This document shows positions 25,551-36,712 of a DNA stretch of 64,000 nt, piece by piece. Within the stretch, counting starts at the first letter, position 1; each line of letters starts with the position of its first letter. A model generated the notes under the pieces. That model had not been told where the DNA came from and did not search any database. It saw nothing but the letters and a program-made list of their open reading frames with translations. The translations under genes and the position numbers were made by a program. This DNA is from Macropodus opercularis (lineage: Eukaryota > Chordata > Actinopteri > Anabantiformes > Osphronemidae): assembly GCA_030770545.1 (NCBI GenBank), contig CM061097.1, positions 19,610,501-19,674,500 on the forward strand, written 5' to 3'.

Positions 25551-26768
25551 AGCGTGATGGACAGTCTGCTGACCGGCGCCTGAGTCCAGACTGATGGTTA
25601 CAGGGAAAAGTTCCACCTGCTCCACAGAAACAGGACTGGATTCCCGCCTGACATCCGGGACAGGAGGCAGACAGCGGACGCTCCATTCAGAGTGAGTCCA
25701 GTGTTCTGAAGCAACTATGTGTAGGTGAAGAATGTGTGTGTAGCTCTGTGAAATGGTTTAGTCACCTGACGCGTTCTGTAATTTCTTTAGTGGTCAGTGA
25801 ATGTTACAGTGAAGTAACATCTAGAATATTTTGAATACTGAAGTCTTACCTTGTGTAAGTCATTCATGGGTTTAAAGAGAATCGACCACATGTGTAAGAA
25901 AAAGTTCAGCAACATTGTGGCCTATGTTTTAAAACTGTATTTTAGTTTGTTTTCATTTGAGTCACTTTGTGGTAAACCTTGCTTGTATTTAGTTTTATTT
26001 GAGTTGATTTTATGTTTTAGATTATTCATACATCTAGGGATGTCCCATCTGAATAAAATGGGCGTATGACTGATATAATAACATCATAAGCTTTGCGATG
26101 ACTTCTTCAGTGTCCCGTGTGCATTGCTGATAAGCACACTACAGGGTACGTTGCTCTGAACCAATGTGTCATACAAACTACCTGGCTGAAGAGATTCACC
26201 CAAAGTTAGAGTATGTGTGATAAGGTCCAACCATACGATGAGATGGGAAGATCAGTGTGAGTGAAAACCCCTGTGTGAATGATAAGCCCATTGAAAGTTT
26301 AAGCACCGGCCCAAGTGAATCTACACAACCACAGGGAACAAAATGGGGAAGTTAGAAGCTTTACCAGGTTGGTCTGTTGGCCAAATGGAACATGCGTTTA
26401 GACAGCAGGTAGCATGCGAGGGGTGGCTAAACCATTGTGTTACAATATATAAGAAGCTCTGGTGTTAACATCCATCAGAAGACAGTGGTTCGCTGTAGGA
26501 TGTCTTCCTCATGCCAGCACGTACTAAACATTGAGCTGGTTCATTACACCAACATGCTCCTCTAGTTTTCTCAGTATGTTCCAGCATTTGTCACAAGAAG
26601 AAGGTTTATCCACAACATTTTGGTGTCAGAAATGGGACGGACAGTCCTCCGACTGACGCCAGAGTCCAGACTGAGGGTTACAGTCGGCACAAGGGAAAGG
26701 TTCCTCTAAACAGAAACAGGAGGACTGGATTCCCGCTTGACAGTTGACCCTCCATTCAGAGTGAGTAC
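25551..26768 (+). repeat. 1.59-kb LTR-leader unit 2 (right-truncated)
   Basis: Starts at AGCGTGATGGACAGTCTGC and repeats unit 1 with few changes: leader B ending GAGTGAGTCC, then the LTR-like block, then the primer-binding-site-like sequence at 26,621 and the start of leader A. It stops at GTGTTCTGAAG, where different DNA begins. About 0.75 kb of the usual unit is missing at this junction. Confidence 0.82.
26621..26637 (+). other. Candidate primer-binding site 2
   Basis: TGGTGTCAGAAATGGGA, one change from site 1, with the same position behind the LTR-like block (preceded by CCACAACATTT). This site lies closest to the unrelated 3.7-kb segment and could be the start of the internal region of a real element. 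Confidence 0.6.
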
Positions 26769-27364
26769 AGTGTTCTGAAGGGATGGACAGTCAATTTACA
26801 GGATATGATTGTTTGTTTGTTTGATTGGAATGAAAGATTTACTGACCTGCTGAGACACAGTTCGTGAAGCTGTGCTTATTTAATAGTCACTAACGGAAAC
26901 ATTTACTATTTAACGCCAGCTTGTTTCTTTGTGGACACATTTGTAAATATGCCTATTCCTGTCCTGCTTAATCAGCAGGACTGAGAGGACCAACAGTTAC
27001 ATTCTTGACCTACGAGAGGCAGCGTTGACCAGCACAGTGGGAGAGACACGCTGAGTGAATCTCCACTGCACCGTCGAGTTACCACGAAGGACTTCATCAC
27101 TAGTCATCTGTACAGTGCAACAGTGTCTCTGGTGACAAGGGGAGGGAAACCTAACGGTGCTAACGCAACTCCCCGCGACACCACGAAGACCAGTTGCTCC
27201 GGTGAAGTCCCAACAAGCTGTCTGCCACTGCACCAGCACAGAGGACAGAGACAGGACAGCTGCTATGAATCGGCATCAGGGTTGGATCCGGCAAAAGTAG
27301 GTACTGACACAATCACTGAACAGTGTGAGAAATACCCTGTGTGTTGTAGAACCCAGTTGATCAT

Positions 27365-28447
27365 GGGATGGTCGCACGGTCCCTCTGTATTTGGGGGGTG
27401 GTATCTGCAGGGGCTGGCGCTTGGGGTTGGGGGGACAACCAGTTGGTGGGTCGGCACGTGGCTAGCTCTGGGGGCAGACCTCCCTGCTGGTGGAGGGGGG
27501 TCTGGGTGCCCAGTGTCTGTGGGGTTCCCTGGTGGGGGCCTGCCTTCTCCTGGGGGGTGCTCCTTTTCCTGAGGCGTCTTTGTGGGGGCGGGGTGTTGCC
27601 GACCTTTGTGGTCCGGCTCCTTTGGGTGCTGCGGGGGCGATAGCAATGGAGCATGATGGGATCTGTGGGGAGGTTTGTCTGGGCTCTGGTTCCCTTTGGC
27701 CCCTGGGCTGGGTTCGGACCCCCCTACACAGCTACACAGTGTGTGTGTATCTAGGGGGGTGCGGGTGTGTGAGTTGGTGGATATATGCAGATGCATATGG
27801 GCCTGGATGTGTGTTATGTAAGAAATTGCGTGTTTGAGTGAATGACCTCACGGGGCGAGCATGAGTATGCGTGAGGGAGAGGATACGCATGTGAGACAGA
27901 GGAGGTGGGGAGGCCCTGACTGCGCTATCTGTGATGCTCCGGGCAGCGCAACCGTGGCCCTCGGGTCAGGTCTGTCTGTCCCCGTCTGGGGGGACTGGGG
28001 CCGGTGAGATAGGATGCTGAGCTAGTCTGGGACCTGGCTCTGCTGACCTTGATGCCTTATGCCCCAGCTACATTTTACACCCATTCACCTAGGTTTATGA
28101 GGGGCCTTCTCCATACGGGGGGACTGGCTCTCTAATAGCGGCCTCAACCACCGTCCCTCCCGGAACGGAATGCCCCTCAGTTTTTAACTACATTACACAC
28201 AACACCGAACAAGGCTTTGGAGTCTGGTAGTCTTCCAATGTCCTTTATACACATACACATACATTTAGGGCCTGAGGGGGTGGTCTCCTACTGGGGTCCG
28301 AGAGAAGGGGCCAGGTGTGACCTCAGTTGTCGGCCCTGGCAAGGACGACCACCACCCTGTTCTAATTGCAAAGTAGACACTTAGGGACGGGGGACACCCT
28401 CTGGGAGACACATCCGTCAGCCAGCGGTTGTGCTCCTGGACACCTCC
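27365..28447. repeat. GC-rich dispersed-repeat-like block, left part
   Basis: Strong strand asymmetry: the + strand is very G-rich around 27,390-27,620, with runs of four to six G. The style continues, with less skew, to the solo LTR at 28,453. I do not recognise the family. No credible coding frame: the long frames on both strands are low-complexity (Pro/Gly-rich) shadows. Confidence 0.5.
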
Positions 28448-28452
28448 CCCAC

Positions 28453-29102
28453 TGTCACGGTTCGGTATACACGCTCAGGGGAGTGTGTCACTTGATAAGG
28501 ATCAGGCAAAACCAAGTACTGAGATTTAGGTGAATTTATTGGTAAACAAAGGGTTTAAGTGTAATCGACCGGTCGTCAATCTTTCTATGGGGATGACATC
28601 AGGAATCTTGTGGTCGATGAGGGAGGAGTCGGAGAAGAGGCTGTGGGGGTCTCGGGTGGAGGAAACGGCGAATCAGAGTGGCTGAAAGCTGAAGAGGTGG
28701 AAAGTGGGGGGTGTAACCAGGAGGACGGAAGCGGTTGTTGTGATAGTGGTCTGGAGTGAGCTGGGGCGATGGTTGGTTCGGGAGCCGCTGGTGGGTACTG
28801 ATCCACAGGGTAGCTGATGGTGGGTGACGGTCTGGGGTTTTCCCACAGCGCGATAACTGACGGAGTCAGTGGATTCGCTCCAGGCGACACAAGACAAGAC
28901 AAGGGCAAAAGACAGGGACAGTTGACGTTGAAGGTTCGACGAGAATATGCCTGAGAGCAGAACTTAAGAAGGTGGTTAGAGGAAGCAGACACAGGTGGCG
29001 GCAATTTGCAATCATGAACAAGCTGACCAGGGTGTGGTAAGAGCATCCTGTGGAGTTCTTCAAAACAGGTCGGAAGCGGAAGTGAAGTTGCAGATCATGA
29101 CA
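28453..29102 (-). mobile_element. Solo LTR, ~650 bp, with 5-bp target-site duplication
   Basis: The element begins TGTCACGGTTC and ends GATCATGACA, so the ends are TG...CA with an imperfect terminal inverted repeat. It is flanked on both sides by CCCAC (28,448-28,452 and 29,103-29,107), a 5-bp direct repeat typical of LTR retroelement integration. Orientation is inferred as minus because AATAAA lies on that strand near 28,535, close to the minus-strand 3' end. There is no internal region, so this looks like the product of LTR-LTR recombination. A short non-autonomous DNA transposon is less likely given TG/CA ends and a 5-bp duplication. Confidence 0.68.
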
Positions 29103-29107
29103 CCCAC

Positions 29108-29890
29108 TTTTAATGCATCTTAGCCCCACACTCCCAAACCAAGCTGGCTGGCAGGGTAATGGGGTCCTGTCTTCCTGCTCCCTGCTCCTCTTCAGGTGGG
29201 GGCGGGAGAGGTGGCTCTAGAGGTGCCACGGGACCACGCAGGTACCGGGCCGGAGACCGACTCTCCTCATGAATGGGTACCCGTGTATGGTGTGAGTGTG
29301 TATAGTATCACGTACGGATGGGTAGGTTTTGGGGGAATGTATGTAGCAGTATGTGTATGGGTGTATGTATGTTAGTGGTGCGGCTGATGTTTGAGGGGCC
29401 TGATCCTGGCTCGGGCTGCAGGATCCTGCTGCCTGGGCAGCCTCTTCTGCTGACTCCCTCCAATGCCTGCCTAGTGCTTCAAGCCCATCGTGGCGCTGGG
29501 GGTTATTTCTGCCCGTTGGGGGGCTCTGCTCCGTCCCTGCGGGGGAGGCAAACTGGGGGCGGGTCCCCCTCGGGGCTCCGGGGGCCCTTGCCTATGGGTT
29601 CCTTGCAGGCCGGGTTCTGCTCTCTGGGACTGACCCTCCCGGTGGTGGTGGTGGGGTCTGCTTCTGTTCTTCCCAGGGTGGGCTGGCACTGGCTCATCGG
29701 TGGCTGGGCCTGACTCCTGGTGCTGTTCCTGTCTGGGGGGCGGGTGTGGACGCCACGGTTTACGGCATCTGCCCTGCCGGGCCTGAGGGGTGTGTGGCGC
29801 AGTGGTTACTGGGTCCTTTCTTGCCACTTGTTGGAGCAGTAGGGACACACTCACCACCTTCCCCCATCACCCTGGTTTCTACCAGTGGCA
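29108..29890. repeat. GC-rich dispersed-repeat-like block, right part
   Basis: Continues the GC-rich style seen left of the solo LTR, which suggests that one older repeat was split by the LTR insertion. No protein family is recognisable in any frame. Confidence 0.45.
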
Positions 29891-30419
29891 CTGTGCACCA
29901 ATGCCTGTATCACCACAGCGGTGAATGATGTTGTTTCGCTGCTTCGGGATAATGGGACAACGTATATGAGCAACAATGTGCATGCGTGTTGTGTTATGAT
30001 ATATCTTCTTCTTATTACTTTCAATAATAATGTTATCATGGTGTTGGTATTTCTGTACATGTACCTATAGCCGTTGTATGGTTATTATCATTATTGCTGT
30101 TGTTGTTATTGTAGTTGTTGCTGCTTGTCATGGAATTATCATTATTATCATACCTACCAGGACTGTTATTAATCAATTTTATCGCTACTACTTATTTAAA
30201 TACTCTTAATCAATGTTAGTTATGCTCTGTTGGTTGTACTATGTATTTCGTTCTCTGTGTTTTTTCTTCTCCCCCCAACCCCCACCCACCCCCTTTCACC
30301 CACAGATCTTCAAAGAGGGGTTCATAGTTTATGTATCCCTTTTGAAAAAGCAAAACTGCCCATCACAATACAGCATCCAGCACATACATGATGGATGCTA
30401 AACTGCTGGACAGGACAAA

Positions 30420-30446
30420 AAAAAAACAACGCTTGCTATGCACTGA
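30420..30446 (+). other. Fragment resembling the 51-bp satellite monomer
   Basis: After an A-rich run, AACGCTTGCTATGCACTGACTT resembles the satellite core: the first 12 bases match a satellite variant exactly and ACTGACTT resembles TCTGACTT. It is a single degenerate copy located immediately before the LTR-like block of unit 3. Confidence 0.35.
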
Positions 30447-31658
30447 CTTAGAAACTTAAAAGTAGTTTGTCTTCATTTGTGTCACTTTGTGGTAAACCGA
30501 GCTTATATTAGGTTTTATTTGAGTTGATTTTATGTTTTAGATTATTCATACATCTAGGGATGTCCCATCTGAATAAAATGGGCGTATGACTGATATAATA
30601 ACATCATAAGCTTTGCGATGACTCCTTCAGTGTCCCGTGTGCATTGCTGATAAGCACACTACAGTGTACGTTGCTCTGAACCAATGTGTCATACAAACTA
30701 CCTGGCTGAAGAAAGTCACCCAAAGTTAGAGTATGTGTGATAAGGTCCAACCATACGATGAGATGGGAAGATCAGTGTGAGTGAAAACCCCTGTGTGAAT
30801 GATAAGCCCATTGAAAGTTTAAGCACCGGCCCAAGTGAATCTACACAACCACAGGGAACAAAATGGGGAAGTTAGAAGCTTTACCAGGTTGGTCTGTTGG
30901 CCAAATGGAACATGCGTTTAGACAGCAGGTAGCATGCGAGGGGTGGCTAAACCATTGTGTTACAATATATAAGAAGCTCTGGTGTTAACATCCATCAGAA
31001 GACAGTGGTTCGCTGTAGGATGTCTTCCTCATGCCAGCACGTACTAAACATTGAGCTGGTTCACTACACCAACATGCTCCTCTAGTTTTCTCAGTATGTT
31101 CCAGCATTTGAAGAAGGTTTTTCCACGACATCTTGGTGTCAGAAGTGGGACGGACAGTCTGCTGACTGAGCCAGAGTCCAGACTGAGGGTTACAGCCGGC
31201 ACAAGGGAAAGGTTCCTCTAAACAGAAAAAGGAGGACTGGATTCCCGCCTGATGTTCGGGACAGGAGGCGGACAGCGGATGCTTTGTTCACAGTGAGTAC
31301 AGTGTTATGAACCATCTCGTATATCACATACAAACTGCATTTACATCACAGTATTTTATGATGAACCTCTGAACCTATAACACTAACTCATTGTTGAGGC
31401 GAGAGCCAACAAGTCTCCTCTCTGTGATGCTCAGGCTACTGATCATTAGTTAACAGGTTTTAGACTGAAAGTGTAGCTGTATGGAATAGATGCTTTGGGT
31501 ATTAACAGATTACAGGAGTTCCCTGTAGGTTGGGGCAAAGCATTGATTTGGGCATAGCTTTAAAACTTCTGTGTCTTCTTACATATAACTTTGTGTTGAA
31601 CTTAGCTTGTATTTTAATTAATTTGATTTATATTGGTTTTATTTTTTTTAGTATAAAA
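30447..31658 (+). repeat. 1.59-kb LTR-leader unit 3
   Basis: Resumes the tandem unit at AGTTTGTCTTCATTTGTGTC and proceeds through the TATA-like ACAATATATAAG, the primer-binding-site-like TGGTGTCAGAAGTGGGA at 31,134, leader A ending CACAGTGAGTAC and the inter-leader DNA. It lacks the first ~0.25 kb of the usual inter-unit sequence, which is replaced by the interrupting segment. Confidence 0.82.
31134..31150 (+). other. Candidate primer-binding site 3
   Basis: TGGTGTCAGAAGTGGGA, identical to site 1, again three bases after CCACGACA. Confidence 0.62.
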
Positions 31659-33249
31659 GCGTGATGGACAGTCTGCTGACCGGCGCCTGAGTCCAGACTG
31701 ATGGTTACAGGGAAAAGTTCCACCTGCTCCACAGAAACAGGACTGGATTCCCGCCTGACATCCGGGACAGGAGGCAGACAGCGGACGCTCCATTCAGAGT
31801 GAGTCCAGTGTTCTGAAGCAACTATGTGTAGGTGAAGAATGTGTGTGTAGCTCTGTGAAATGGTTTAGTCACCTGACGCGTTCTGTGATTTCTTTAGTGG
31901 TCAGGGAAAGTTACAGTGAAGTCACGTAGTATATTACGAATACTGAAGTCTTACCTTGTGTAAGTCATTCATGGGTTTAAAGAGAATCAACCACATGTGT
32001 AAGAAAAAGTTCAGCAACATTGTGGCCTATGTTTTAAAGCAGATTTTTTTTGTCTTCATTTGTGTCACTTTGTGGTAAACCTTGCTTGTATTTAGTTTTA
32101 TTTGAGTTGATTTTATGTTTTAGAGCATTCATACATCTAGGGATGTCCCATCTGAATAAAATGGGCGTATGACTGATATAATAACATCATAAGCTTTGCG
32201 ATGACTCCTTCAGTGTCCCGTGTGCATTGCTGATAAGCACACTACAGGGTACGTTGCTCTGAACCAATGTGTCATACAAACTACCTGGCTGAAGAAAGTC
32301 ACCCAAAGTTAGAGTATGTGTGATAAGGTCCAACCATACGATGAGATGGGAAGATCAGTGTGAGTGAAAACCCCTGTGTGAATGATAAGCCCATTGAAAG
32401 TTTAAGCACCGGCCCAAGTGAATCTACACAACCACAGGGAACAAAATGGGGAAGTTAGAAGCTTTACCAGGTTGGTCTGTTGGCCAAATGGAACATGCGT
32501 TTAGACAGCAGGTAGCATGCGAGGGGTGGCTAAACCATTGTGTTACAATATATAAGAAGCTCTGGTGTTAACATCCATCAGAAGACAGTGGTTCGCTGTA
32601 GGATGTCTTCCTCATGCCAGCACGTACTAAACATTGAGCTGGTTCATTACACCAACATGCTCCTCTAGTTTTCTCAGTATGTTCCAGCATTTTTCACAAG
32701 AAGAAGGTTTTTCCACGACATCTTGTTGTCAGAAGTGGGACGGACAGTCTGCTGACTGACGCCTGAGTCCAGACTGAGGGTTACAGCCGACACAAGGGAA
32801 AGGTTCCTCTAAACAGAAAAAGGAGGACTGGATTCCCGCCTGATGTTCGGGACAGGAGGCGGACAGCGGATGCTCCGTTCACAGTGAGTACAGTGTTATG
32901 AACCATCTTTTATATCACATACAAACTGCATTTACATCACAGTATTTTACGATGAACCTCTGAACCTATAACACTAACTCATTGTTGAGGCGAGAGCCAA
33001 CAAGTCTCCTCTCTGTGATGCTTAGGCTACTGATCATTAGTTAACAGGTTTTAGAATGAAAGTGCAGCTGTATGGAATAGATGCTTTGGGTATTAACAGA
33101 TTACAGGAGTTCCCTGTAGGTTGGGGCAAAGCATTGATTTGGGCATAGCTTTAAAACTTCTGTGTCTGCTTACACGTGACTTTGTGTTAAACTTAGCTTG
33201 TATTTTAATTAATTTGATTTATATTGGTTTTATTTTTTTTAGTATAAAA
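31659..33249 (+). repeat. 1.59-kb LTR-leader unit 4 (complete, 1,591 bp)
   Basis: A complete unit from GCGTGATGGACAGTCTGC to the next occurrence of the same string. It contains leader B with GAGTGAGTCC, the LTR-like block, a mutated primer site (TTGTTGTCAGAAGTGGGA) at 32,724, and leader A with CACAGTGAGTAC. Confidence 0.85.
32724..32740 (+). other. Candidate primer-binding site 4 (mutated)
   Basis: TGTTGTCAGAAGTGGGA differs from the other copies in the third base, which would weaken primer pairing. The same change is shared by site 5, so units 4 and 5 share a more recent ancestor. Confidence 0.55.
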
Positions 33250-34612
33250 GCGTGATGGACAGTCTGCTCACCGGCCTGAGTCCAGACTGATGGTTATAGC
33301 CGACACCAGGGAAAAGTTCCACCTGCTCCACAGAAACAGGACTGGATTCCCGCCTGACATCCGGGACAGGAGGCAGACAGCGGACGCTCCATTCAGAGTG
33401 AGTCCAGTGTTCTGAAGCAACTATGTGTAGGTGAAGAATGTGTGTGTAGCTCTGTGAAATGGTTTAGTCACCTGACGCGTTCTGTAATTTCTTTATTGGT
33501 CAGTGAAAGTTACAGTGAAGTTACATGTAGGATATTACGAATACTGAAGTCTTACCTTGTGTAAGTCATTCATGGGTTTAAAGAGAATCAACCACATGTG
33601 TAAGAAAATGTTCAGCAACATTGTGGCCTATGTTTTAAAACTGTATTTTAGTTTGTTTTCATTTGAGTCACTTTGTGGTAAACCTAGCTTGTATTAGGTT
33701 TTATTTGAGTTGATTTTATGTTTTAGATTATTCATACATGTAGGGATGTCCCATCTGAATAAAATGGGCGTATAACTGATATGATAACATCATAAGCTTT
33801 GCGATGACTCCTTCAGTGTCCCGTGTGCATTGCTGATAAGCACACTACAGGGTACGTTGCTCTGAACCAATGTGTCATACAAACTACCTGGCTGAAGAGA
33901 GTCTCCCAAAGTTAGAGTATGTGTGATAAGGTCCAACCATACGATGAGATGGGAAGATCAGTGTGAGTGAAAACCCCTGTGTGAATGATAAGCCCATTGA
34001 AAGTTTAAGCACCGGCCCAAGTGAATCTACACAACCACAGGGAACAAAATGGGGAAGTTAGAAGCTTTACCAGGTTGGTCTGTTGGCCAAATGGAACATG
34101 CGTTTAGACAGCAGGTAGCATGCGAGGGGTGGCTAAACCATTGTGTTACAATATATAAGAAGCTCTGGTGTTAACATCCATCAGAAGACAGTGGTTCGCT
34201 GTAGGATGTCTTCCTCATGCCAGCACGTACTAAACATTGAGCTGGTTCATTACACCAACATGCTCCTCTAGTTTTCTCAGTATGTTCCAGCATTTGAAGG
34301 TTTTTCCACGACATCTTGTTGTCAGAAGTGGGACGGACAGTCTGCCGACTGACGCCTGAGTCCAGACTGAGGGTTACAGCCGACACAAGGGAAAGGTTCC
34401 TCTAAACAGAAAAAGGAGGACTGGATTCCCGCCTGATGTTCGGGACAGGAGGCGGACAGCGGATGCTCCGTTCACAGTGAGTACAGTGTTATGAACCATC
34501 TTTTATATCACATACAAACTGCATTTACATCACAGTATTTTATGATGAACCTCTGAACCTGTAACACTAACTCATTGTTGAGGCGAAAGCCAACAAGTCT
34601 CCTCTCTGTGAT
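33250..34612 (+). repeat. 1.59-kb LTR-leader unit 5 (right-truncated)
   Basis: Last unit of the array. It carries leader B, the LTR-like block, the mutated primer site at 34,317 and leader A, and breaks off at CTCCTCTCTGTGATG, where a LINE-derived sequence begins. Confidence 0.83.
34317..34333 (+). other. Candidate primer-binding site 5 (mutated)
   Basis: TGTTGTCAGAAGTGGGA, identical to site 4. Confidence 0.55.
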
Positions 34613-34619
34613 GACAAAG

Positions 34620-34978
34620 CATATAGTTAAAGATGGTTCTGGTCACTCTGAACCATTTCTTAGTTAAGCTGCTATAGACGTAGATGCTGGGGGACGTCCT
34701 TCATTCACTGAGCTCCTCTACTTTTCGATTTCTTGTATCCACTAACTTGCCACCATGTCCACATGTCTCCTTTCTGTTGTAATTGTGCTTCTCTCTTTCT
34801 GTCTCTCTCTCTATTCTCATCTCCAGGTATCGTCAGACTCAGAGCCGTGTGTCTCCAGTGTTCAGTTGCTGGTCCAACCATCCTGCCTGTGTTCTGTTGC
34901 TGCTTGTTTTGTTGTTGTGTTCTTGTTGTGAATTGGCGCTATATAAATAAAGTTGAAATGAATTGAATTGAAAATTGA
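34620..34978 (+). mobile_element. LINE 3' end with short tail repeats
   Basis: Ends in GTGAATTGGCGCTATATAAA followed by TAAAGTTGAAATGAATTGAA-type repeats, a 3' terminus I know from abundant fish non-LTR retrotransposons (L2-like class). Only the 3' untranslated part is present; no reverse transcriptase is encoded. The 5' truncation fits target-primed reverse transcription. Confidence 0.72.
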
Positions 34979-35439
34979 ATCTATTTTTATTTCATTTTTT
35001 GTGGTCTTTCCTCTACACGATCCTGGATGAGGATCCTCTGTGTCCAGATCACTCTAGTGCCTGGACAGTTACTGCAGCTTTAACCTGAGAGCAGATCGCT
35101 GAGAGGCACATAGACAAAAGTGCAACACATACATCGCAGCTGTGGTTTGAGGTGGACTCAAAGCAATGCACAGATTAAGCATCAATCCGACTCCACACCC
35201 TCCTCTCATATTAACAGAGCTCGTGGGAGAAAGTTATGAACGTTAGAGAAGTGGTTGGTGTGATGACGTCCACTGCTGCGGTGCCTAGAGAGAGGGAACC
35301 CAAGTTGTTAAGGTGAGATCCAGGTTTACAACAAAAACACCACATTCAGTCTGGAACAGCTGAACTTGTCACCAATAACAAGCAGCTCCTCCTTGCTTGG
35401 GTTTAAGATTACATCATTGAGCTAAGATGGAAAATGATT
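34979..35439. other. Unassigned intergenic DNA
   Basis: No gene, RNA or recognisable repeat seen. A CRE-like TGATGACGTCC lies near 35,260; it may be chance. Confidence 0.5.
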
Positions 35440-36712
35440 ACATCTGCCACATGTCACCTTCCTGTCGTGTGATGTACAGTAACTACAGCTGTTCACAGTT
35501 GTCTGAAAGCCAAATGATGCTCAACGCCCCAAAATGACAAAGCGTGGAAAACTCTGAATGCTGGAGGGCAGACGTTGGGCTTTGTGGGTAATGTTGACGT
35601 TTCAGTGAACTGATTGTTCACCAGCGTTTGTCTGTAGCAGCTGTTGGTGCTTCTCTCTGCTGGAACAGCAGCTGATAATGACACGAGACCTGAAGGTTTC
35701 AACCTGTGTCTAAACCTGTAACACGGTCCATCAGCAAATCATGTTTAAAGGCTGCTCTCTGACCCTGACATTACATCAGACTCTGTTGCCTGGTAACAAC
35801 AAATGTCAACACAATATTCCACTGCAGACAGAGACAGGTGAGAAATTTTACAGCTGAGATCAAATGTTCATTGTATATTATTGTTACTATTTATTGAATA
35901 AGTTAAGCTAAAGACATTCACTGACTTTATGTGCGAGTTTTTGTCGTGTCAGTGAGTTTCGTGTTGTGTTAGTTTCAGTCGAAACAACGTCAGACTGAGA
36001 CGAGCGGGAAAATGAAGAAGCTCAGTATCTGAGTTAAATGGACTTTATTTGTTTCCTGAGTTGTTTGTTCAGTACATGAACAGCTAGGGTTGGTTTATAA
36101 AAGTCACATGATTGATGCTACTTCACTGACACCAGCTTGTGTTGCATTCAGTGACCTAGATGCCAGACTCCTCCAGCGTGTCCTACGTCTTCCTCAGGGC
36201 CTCTTCACGGCGTCACACGCCCACAACACTTCACCACGAAGGCGTCCAGGAGGCGTCTGACATAGATGCCAGACTCCTCTCGGTGCGGAGGAGCAGCGGC
36301 TGTAGTCACAAACCTCCCAGTGGACAGAGACACAGGTAAAACATTTAACAGCTGAGATCAAATGTTCATTTTAGATTAAAGTTACTATTTATTGAATCAG
36401 TTGAACTAAAGCCGTTCATTGTTGATGGACGTGTCAAAGTTCAACCAGTGACTATCTGGAGAACGTGACGCTCAGGCCTCTAATGGACCTACCAAAGCCT
36501 TTAAAGCTGTTGGAGTCAACACATCCTGGAACCAGCAGCAAAATGTTGCTGAGTCAAAGGGAACTAAGAGTTTTCTGGTCGATGCTTCTTAAATAAGTCA
36601 CCTGTCCAGAAGAAACGAGTTTTTTTCATGTCTGAAATTATCATCTGTTGAAGTGCAGCAGATCTAAAAAGCTCGACTGCAGATGTGAGATGTGTGGATG
36701 TGGGTTTTCACA
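35440..36712. repeat. Tandem unit I of four (1,270-bp spacing)
   Basis: Begins ACATCTGCCACATGTCACC and contains ATGATGCTCAACGCCCC at ~35,514. The unit holds two homologous sub-blocks, each ending in a splice-donor-like site: GACAGAGACAG|GTGAG near 35,838 and CAGAGACACAG|GTAAAA near 36,333, both followed by (A)CAGCTGAGATCAAATGTTC. The only long frame (35,493-35,702, minus) is conserved among the copies but shows no protein family, so I treat it as an ORF by chance within a repeat. Confidence 0.85.
35785..35797. promoter_or_regulatory. RFX X-box-like palindrome (unit I)
   Basis: GTTGCCTGGTAAC consists of two inverted half-sites (GTTGCC, GGTAAC) separated by one base, matching the X-box recognised by RFX transcription factors in MHC class II and ciliary gene promoters. 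It sits about 40 bp upstream of a splice-donor-like GACAG|GTGAG. Confidence 0.55.

Larger units (their letters stand above)
26769..30446. mobile_element. Interrupting segment, possible internal region of a non-coding LTR element
   Basis: This ~3.7-kb segment replaces about 0.75 kb of the tandem unit. It sits between one LTR-leader unit (ending 26,768) and the LTR-like part of the next (from 30,447). It has no recognisable gag or pol. The open frames here are proline- or glycine-rich translations of GC-rich DNA without visible domains. The content is a mixed 5' part, GC-rich blocks, a nested solo LTR, an AT-rich stretch rich in TTATTATCAT near 30,080-30,160, and an A-rich run at 30,416-30,426. 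It could be an internal region flanked by its LTRs (a non-autonomous, TRIM/LARD-like element) or an unrelated insertion. Confidence 0.45.

Noticed and set aside
25354..26069. Open frames inside the LTR-leader units
   Set aside because: Composition is non-coding, no known domain is visible, and the frames are not conserved among the five units.
27123..27837. Overlapping Pro- and Gly-rich frames on both strands
   Set aside because: Translations of GC-rich low-complexity DNA; no initiation context, no domains, and similar frames on both strands.
28585..29129. Ser/Pro-rich minus-strand frames
   Set aside because: They lie within the solo LTR and have no counterpart to retroviral proteins.
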